This document shows positions 5,144 through 7,513 of a DNA stretch of 7,513 nucleotides, piece by piece. A model generated the notes under the pieces. That model was not told the origin of the DNA. It was given only the letters and a program-made list of their open reading frames with translations, and made no database searches. Position 1 is the stretch's first letter. Each line of letters opens with the position of its first letter. The stretch comes from an uncultured Roseateles sp. (GTDB lineage: Bacteria; Pseudomonadota; Gammaproteobacteria; Burkholderiales; Burkholderiaceae). The translations under genes were made by a program, and so were the position numbers. The stretch covers positions 1 to 7,513 of the forward strand of contig CAMLKW010000214.1 in NCBI GenBank assembly GCA_946480605.1, given 5' to 3'.

Positions 5144-6133
5144 ATGAATTTCTTCGCGGTGCTGCTGGCCCTGTTGTGCGAGCAACTCAAGCCCTTGAGG
5201 CATGGCAACCGGGTGCACCAGTCCGTCATCACCTGGGTGCGCTGGACGGGCCGCAATTTCGACGCGGGTGCCGAGCACCATGCCGTCGTCGTCTGGGTCA
5301 TCACCATCCTGGTGCCCGGCCTGGTCGTCGCGCTGCTGTACTGGGGGCTGCGGCATTTCAGCGTGTTGCTGGCGCTGCTGCTGGACCTGTTCATCCTCTA
5401 CCTGACGCTGGGCTTCCGCCAGTTCAGCCACTACTTCACCGACATCCGCGACGCGATGGAGCGGGGCGACGACGCGACGGCGCGTCAGTTGCTGGCCGAA
5501 TGGCGCCACCTGGACGCCAGCGAGCTGCCGCGCACGGAACTCATTCGCCACGTGGTCGAGCATTCGCTGCTGGCGGCGCACCGCCATGTGTTCGGCGTGT
5601 TTTTCTGGTTCATCGTCTGCTCGACGATCGGCCTGGGGCCGGCCGGCGCGGTGGTCTACCGCATGGCCGAGTTCGCCAGCCGCTACTGGGCCTTCAAGAG
5701 CCGCACGCTGGACGCGCCCACCAATGCCCGCCTGCTGGCCTTGTCGCGCCAGGCCTTCATGTGGATTGACCACGTGCCTGCACGCCTGACCGCCGCAGGC
5801 TTTGCCATCGTCGGCAACTTCGAGGAGGCGGTGAACGCCTGGCGCCGCGATGCCCACCTCTGGCTGCACCCCAACGAGGGCATCATCCTCGCGTCCGCCG
5901 CCGGTGCCGTGGGCCTGCAACTGGGTGGCGCGGCCGCACCGGGTATCACGCCAGATCGCAGCAAGACCTTCGACGCGGGTTCGGAACCCGACGCCACCGG
6001 CGCCGCCGGCTCCACCGCGGGCGCGCCACCGCAACTGGGTCATCTGCAGAGCGTGGTGGGTCTGGTGTGGCGCTCCGTGGTGCTGTGGATGCTGCTACTG
6101 GCGCTGTTGACGCTGGCGAACCTCGTCGGCTGA
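5144..6133 (+). CDS. CobD/CbiB-like integral membrane protein (divergent)
   Basis: This 329-residue membrane protein resembles the CobD/CbiB family (adenosylcobinamide-phosphate synthase, which attaches the aminopropanol arm in cobalamin synthesis) and its betaproteobacterial relatives. Hydrophobic segments lie near residues 3-13, 47-69, 73-92, 149-171 and 304-329. Family-like blocks are RQFSHYFTDIRDAMERGDDATARQLLAEW (92-120), LGPAGAVVYRMAEFASRYW (164-182) and PARLT (212-216). The region where CbiB proteins carry a conserved ESVAEN..DGVVAP stretch reads VEHSLLAAHRHVFGVFFW here (138-155), so key family residues appear replaced. An Ala/Gly/Pro-rich, probably disordered stretch (about 262-297) precedes the last helix. 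cobT starts 8 nt downstream, consistent with a cobalamin role, but true synthase activity is doubtful. An AmpE-like or other membrane function is possible. ATG 5144 lacks a Shine-Dalgarno sequence, but the MNFFAVLLALLCEQ start fits the family. Confidence 0.8.
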   Translation: MNFFAVLLALLCEQLKPLRHGNRVHQSVITWVRWTGRNFDAGAEHHAVVVWVITILVPGLVVALLYWGLRHFSVLLALLLDLFILYLTLGFRQFSHYFTDIRDAMERGDDATARQLLAEWRHLDASELPRTELIRHVVEHSLLAAHRHVFGVFFWFIVCSTIGLGPAGAVVYRMAEFASRYWAFKSRTLDAPTNARLLALSRQAFMWIDHVPARLTAAGFAIVGNFEEAVNAWRRDAHLWLHPNEGIILASAAGAVGLQLGGAAAPGITPDRSKTFDAGSEPDATGAAGSTAGAPPQLGHLQSVVGLVWRSVVLWMLLLALLTLANLVG

Positions 6134-6141
6134 ACGCGAGC

Positions 6142-7167
6142 ATGGACTTCCCCGACCTGCCGGCGCTCGCCGAGCCCGCGCTCGCGGCGCGCGTTCAGCA
6201 TGCCATCGACCACAAGACCAAGCCGCTGGGCGCGCTGGGCCGCATCGAGGCGCTGGCGCTGCAACTGGCGCTGATCCAGGGCGTCGAGCGCCCGATGCTG
6301 CGCGAGCCGCAACTGGTCGTGTACGCCGCCGACCACGGCCTGTCCCGCCGCGGCGTGTCGGCCTACCCGCGCGAGGTCACGCCGCAGATGGTGGCCAACA
6401 TGCTGGCGGGCGGAGCGGCCGTGTCGGTGCTCGCGCGCCAGCAGGGCCTGGCGCTGACCATCGCGGACTGCGGCGTTGATGCACCGCTGGCTCCCGGGGC
6501 CGCCGACCTGCGCATCGCGGCCGGCACCGCCGATGCCAGCGCCGGTCCTGCGATGAGCGCCGAGCAGGCGCGGCGCGCGCTTCGCAACGGCATGGCGCTG
6601 GTCGAGCGGCTGCCCGGCAACGCGCTGCTGCTGGGCGAGATGGGCATCGCCAACACCTCGTCGGCCAGCCTGCTGATGCAGCGGCTGACCGGCCTGCCGC
6701 TGGCCGATTGCGTGGGCCGCGGCACGGGGTTGGACGATGCCGGCCTGGCGCGCAAGCTCGCCATCCTGGGCGAAGCGCTTGCCGCGAATGTGTCGGCCTG
6801 CACGCCGCTGGAGATCGCCGCGGCGCTGGGCGGCTTCGAGATCGTGACGATGGCGGGCAGCGTCATCGGCGCCGCGGCGCAGCGGCGCGTCATCGTCGTG
6901 GACGGCTTCATCACGACGGCCGCCGTCGCGCTGGCCGAGGCGCTGCGGCCGGGCGTGCTGGCGGCCTGCGTGTTCGCGCATCGCTCGGCCGAGGGGCCTC
7001 ATGAACGCTGGCTGCAGCGCCTCGGCGCGCGACCGTTGCTGGACCTGGACCTGCGCCTGGGCGAGGGCAGCGGTGCCGCTCTGGCCTGGCCGTTGCTGCC
7101 CTCCGCCTGCGCGCTGCTGGCCGACATGGCCAGCTTCGACAGCGCCGGCGTCAGCAACCGGGACTAG
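6142..7167 (+). CDS. cobT: Nicotinate-nucleotide--dimethylbenzimidazole phosphoribosyltransferase
   Basis: CobT transfers phosphoribose from nicotinate mononucleotide to 5,6-dimethylbenzimidazole, giving alpha-ribazole 5'-phosphate for the cobalamin lower ligand. The 341-residue product is near the usual 350. Motifs in order are DHKTKPLGALGRIE (23-36), VYAADHGLSRRGVSAYPREV (60-79), GEMGIANTSSASLL (165-178) with E166, CVGRGTGLDD (190-199), GGFEIVTMAGS (230-240), VVDGFITTAA (252-261), HRSAEG (280-285) and LDLRLGEGSGAALA (302-315). E166 and E308 correspond to the two glutamates implicated in catalysis in the Salmonella enzyme. The usual KTKPPGSLGR reads KTKPLGALGR, a conservative change. ATG 6142 is chosen because the open frame upstream overlaps the CobD-like gene and adds nothing family-like. 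The gaps of 8 nt before and 7 nt after indicate an operon with cobS. Confidence 0.97.
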   Translation: MDFPDLPALAEPALAARVQHAIDHKTKPLGALGRIEALALQLALIQGVERPMLREPQLVVYAADHGLSRRGVSAYPREVTPQMVANMLAGGAAVSVLARQQGLALTIADCGVDAPLAPGAADLRIAAGTADASAGPAMSAEQARRALRNGMALVERLPGNALLLGEMGIANTSSASLLMQRLTGLPLADCVGRGTGLDDAGLARKLAILGEALAANVSACTPLEIAAALGGFEIVTMAGSVIGAAAQRRVIVVDGFITTAAVALAEALRPGVLAACVFAHRSAEGPHERWLQRLGARPLLDLDLRLGEGSGAALAWPLLPSACALLADMASFDSAGVSNRD

Positions 7168-7174
7168 GGCGGCC

Positions 7175-7513
7175 GTGCGCCTGTTCCTCGTCGCGCTGCA
7201 GTTCTTGACGCGGCTGCCGGTCCGTCTGAGGAGCTTCGAGCCCGCCTGGCTGAATGACTGCGTGCGCCACTTCCCGTTGGTCGGTGCGTTGGTGGGCGCG
7301 GTGGGGGCCGCCGTGCTGGTGGGCGCGGCACAGCTATGGCCGGCCTGGATCGCGGCCGTGCTGGTGCTGGCAGCAAGCATCGCGCTGACCGGCGGTTTCC
7401 ACGAGGACGGCCTGGCCGACACCTTCGACGCGCTGGGCGGCACGGTGCCGCGCGAAAAGGCGCTGGCCATCATGAAGGACTCGCGCATCGGCAGCTATGG
7501 GGCGCTGGCGCTC
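7175..7513 (+). CDS. cobS: Adenosylcobinamide-GDP ribazoletransferase (cobalamin synthase), 3' truncated by window
   Basis: CobS is the inner-membrane enzyme that joins alpha-ribazole (phosphate) to adenosylcobinamide-GDP, completing the cobalamin nucleotide loop, so it directly uses the CobT product. The first 113 residues are visible, out of roughly 250 in the family. FLVALQFLTRLPV (4-16) is the typical N-terminus. Hydrophobic segments lie at about 33-52 and 56-72. The polar signature LTGGFHEDGLADTFDALGG (71-89) carries the acidic residues thought to bind metal, and IMKDSRIGSYGALAL (99-113) follows. The start is GTG 7175, with an SD-like AGGG (7166-7169) overlapping the cobT TAG. No ATG precedes the conserved N-terminus. 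The frame is open to the window edge. Confidence 0.95.
   Translation, partial: MRLFLVALQFLTRLPVRLRSFEPAWLNDCVRHFPLVGALVGAVGAAVLVGAAQLWPAWIAAVLVLAASIALTGGFHEDGLADTFDALGGTVPREKALAIMKDSRIGSYGALAL

Noticed and set aside
5132..6043. 303-codon minus-strand frame opposite the CobD-like gene
   Set aside because: It has the same shadow character: Gln/Arg/Gly-rich, no motif, and no plausible ribosome site seen.
6067..6141. Upstream start for cobT inside the CobD-like gene
   Set aside because: The first 25 residues match nothing in CobT, and the start at 6142 fits the family N-terminus and operon spacing.
6040..7488. 482-codon open frame on the minus strand opposite cobT and cobS
   Set aside because: It is long, but the translation is low-complexity Gln/Arg/Ala repeats. 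It lies opposite two clearly conserved genes with family motifs, and I recognise no domain in it.

Overview
The window is GC-rich (I judge well over 60 percent G+C by eye) and every recognisable gene lies on the + strand. Protein families, gene order and composition point to a betaproteobacterium, most likely of the order Burkholderiales. I cannot name a genus. It looks like ordinary chromosome: I see no phage, transposase, integrase, CRISPR, toxin-antitoxin or defence genes, and no tRNA or rRNA.

Layout. Positions 1-524 hold the 3' end of typA/bipA, a ribosome-associated GTPase. A 135-nt gap packed with inverted repeats follows and ends in a rho-independent terminator at 630-658. An EamA/DMT-family transporter (660-1532) overlaps by ATGA a 3-hydroxyisobutyryl-CoA hydrolase-type enzyme of the crotonase superfamily (1529-2644). 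truD, the tRNA U13 pseudouridine synthase, occupies 2697-3719. A lower-GC gap (3720-3952) contains a good sigma70-type promoter and a leader able to fold, followed by rplS (ribosomal protein L19, 3953-4306), the only gene here with a strong Shine-Dalgarno sequence. A structured 130-nt gap with a strong terminator (4393-4432) separates rplS from a CoA-pyrophosphatase-type Nudix hydrolase (4437-5123). A divergent CobD/CbiB-like membrane protein (5144-6133), cobT (6142-7167) and the 5' part of cobS (7175 to the window end) follow with gaps of 20, 8 and 7 nt, which suggests one transcription unit.

How the genes fit together. The right-hand end is a cobalamin lower-ligand block: CobT makes alpha-ribazole phosphate from dimethylbenzimidazole, and CobS joins it to adenosylcobinamide-GDP. 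The CobD-like protein is related to the enzyme that makes the cobinamide aminopropanol arm, but it has lost recognisable family residues, so its role is open. The middle of the window is translation and RNA maintenance (typA, truD, rplS). The hydrolase belongs to valine catabolism by family.

The most interesting features lie between genes. They are a run of six inverted repeats after typA, two terminators that abut the next start codon, stop codons of typA and rplS that both fall in hairpin tetraloops, an attenuator-like pair of competing helices after rplS, a foldable rplS leader, and rplS separated from its usual upstream partners rpsP-rimM-trmD. I found no new multi-gene system. These RNA-level observations were paired by eye and need comparative testing.
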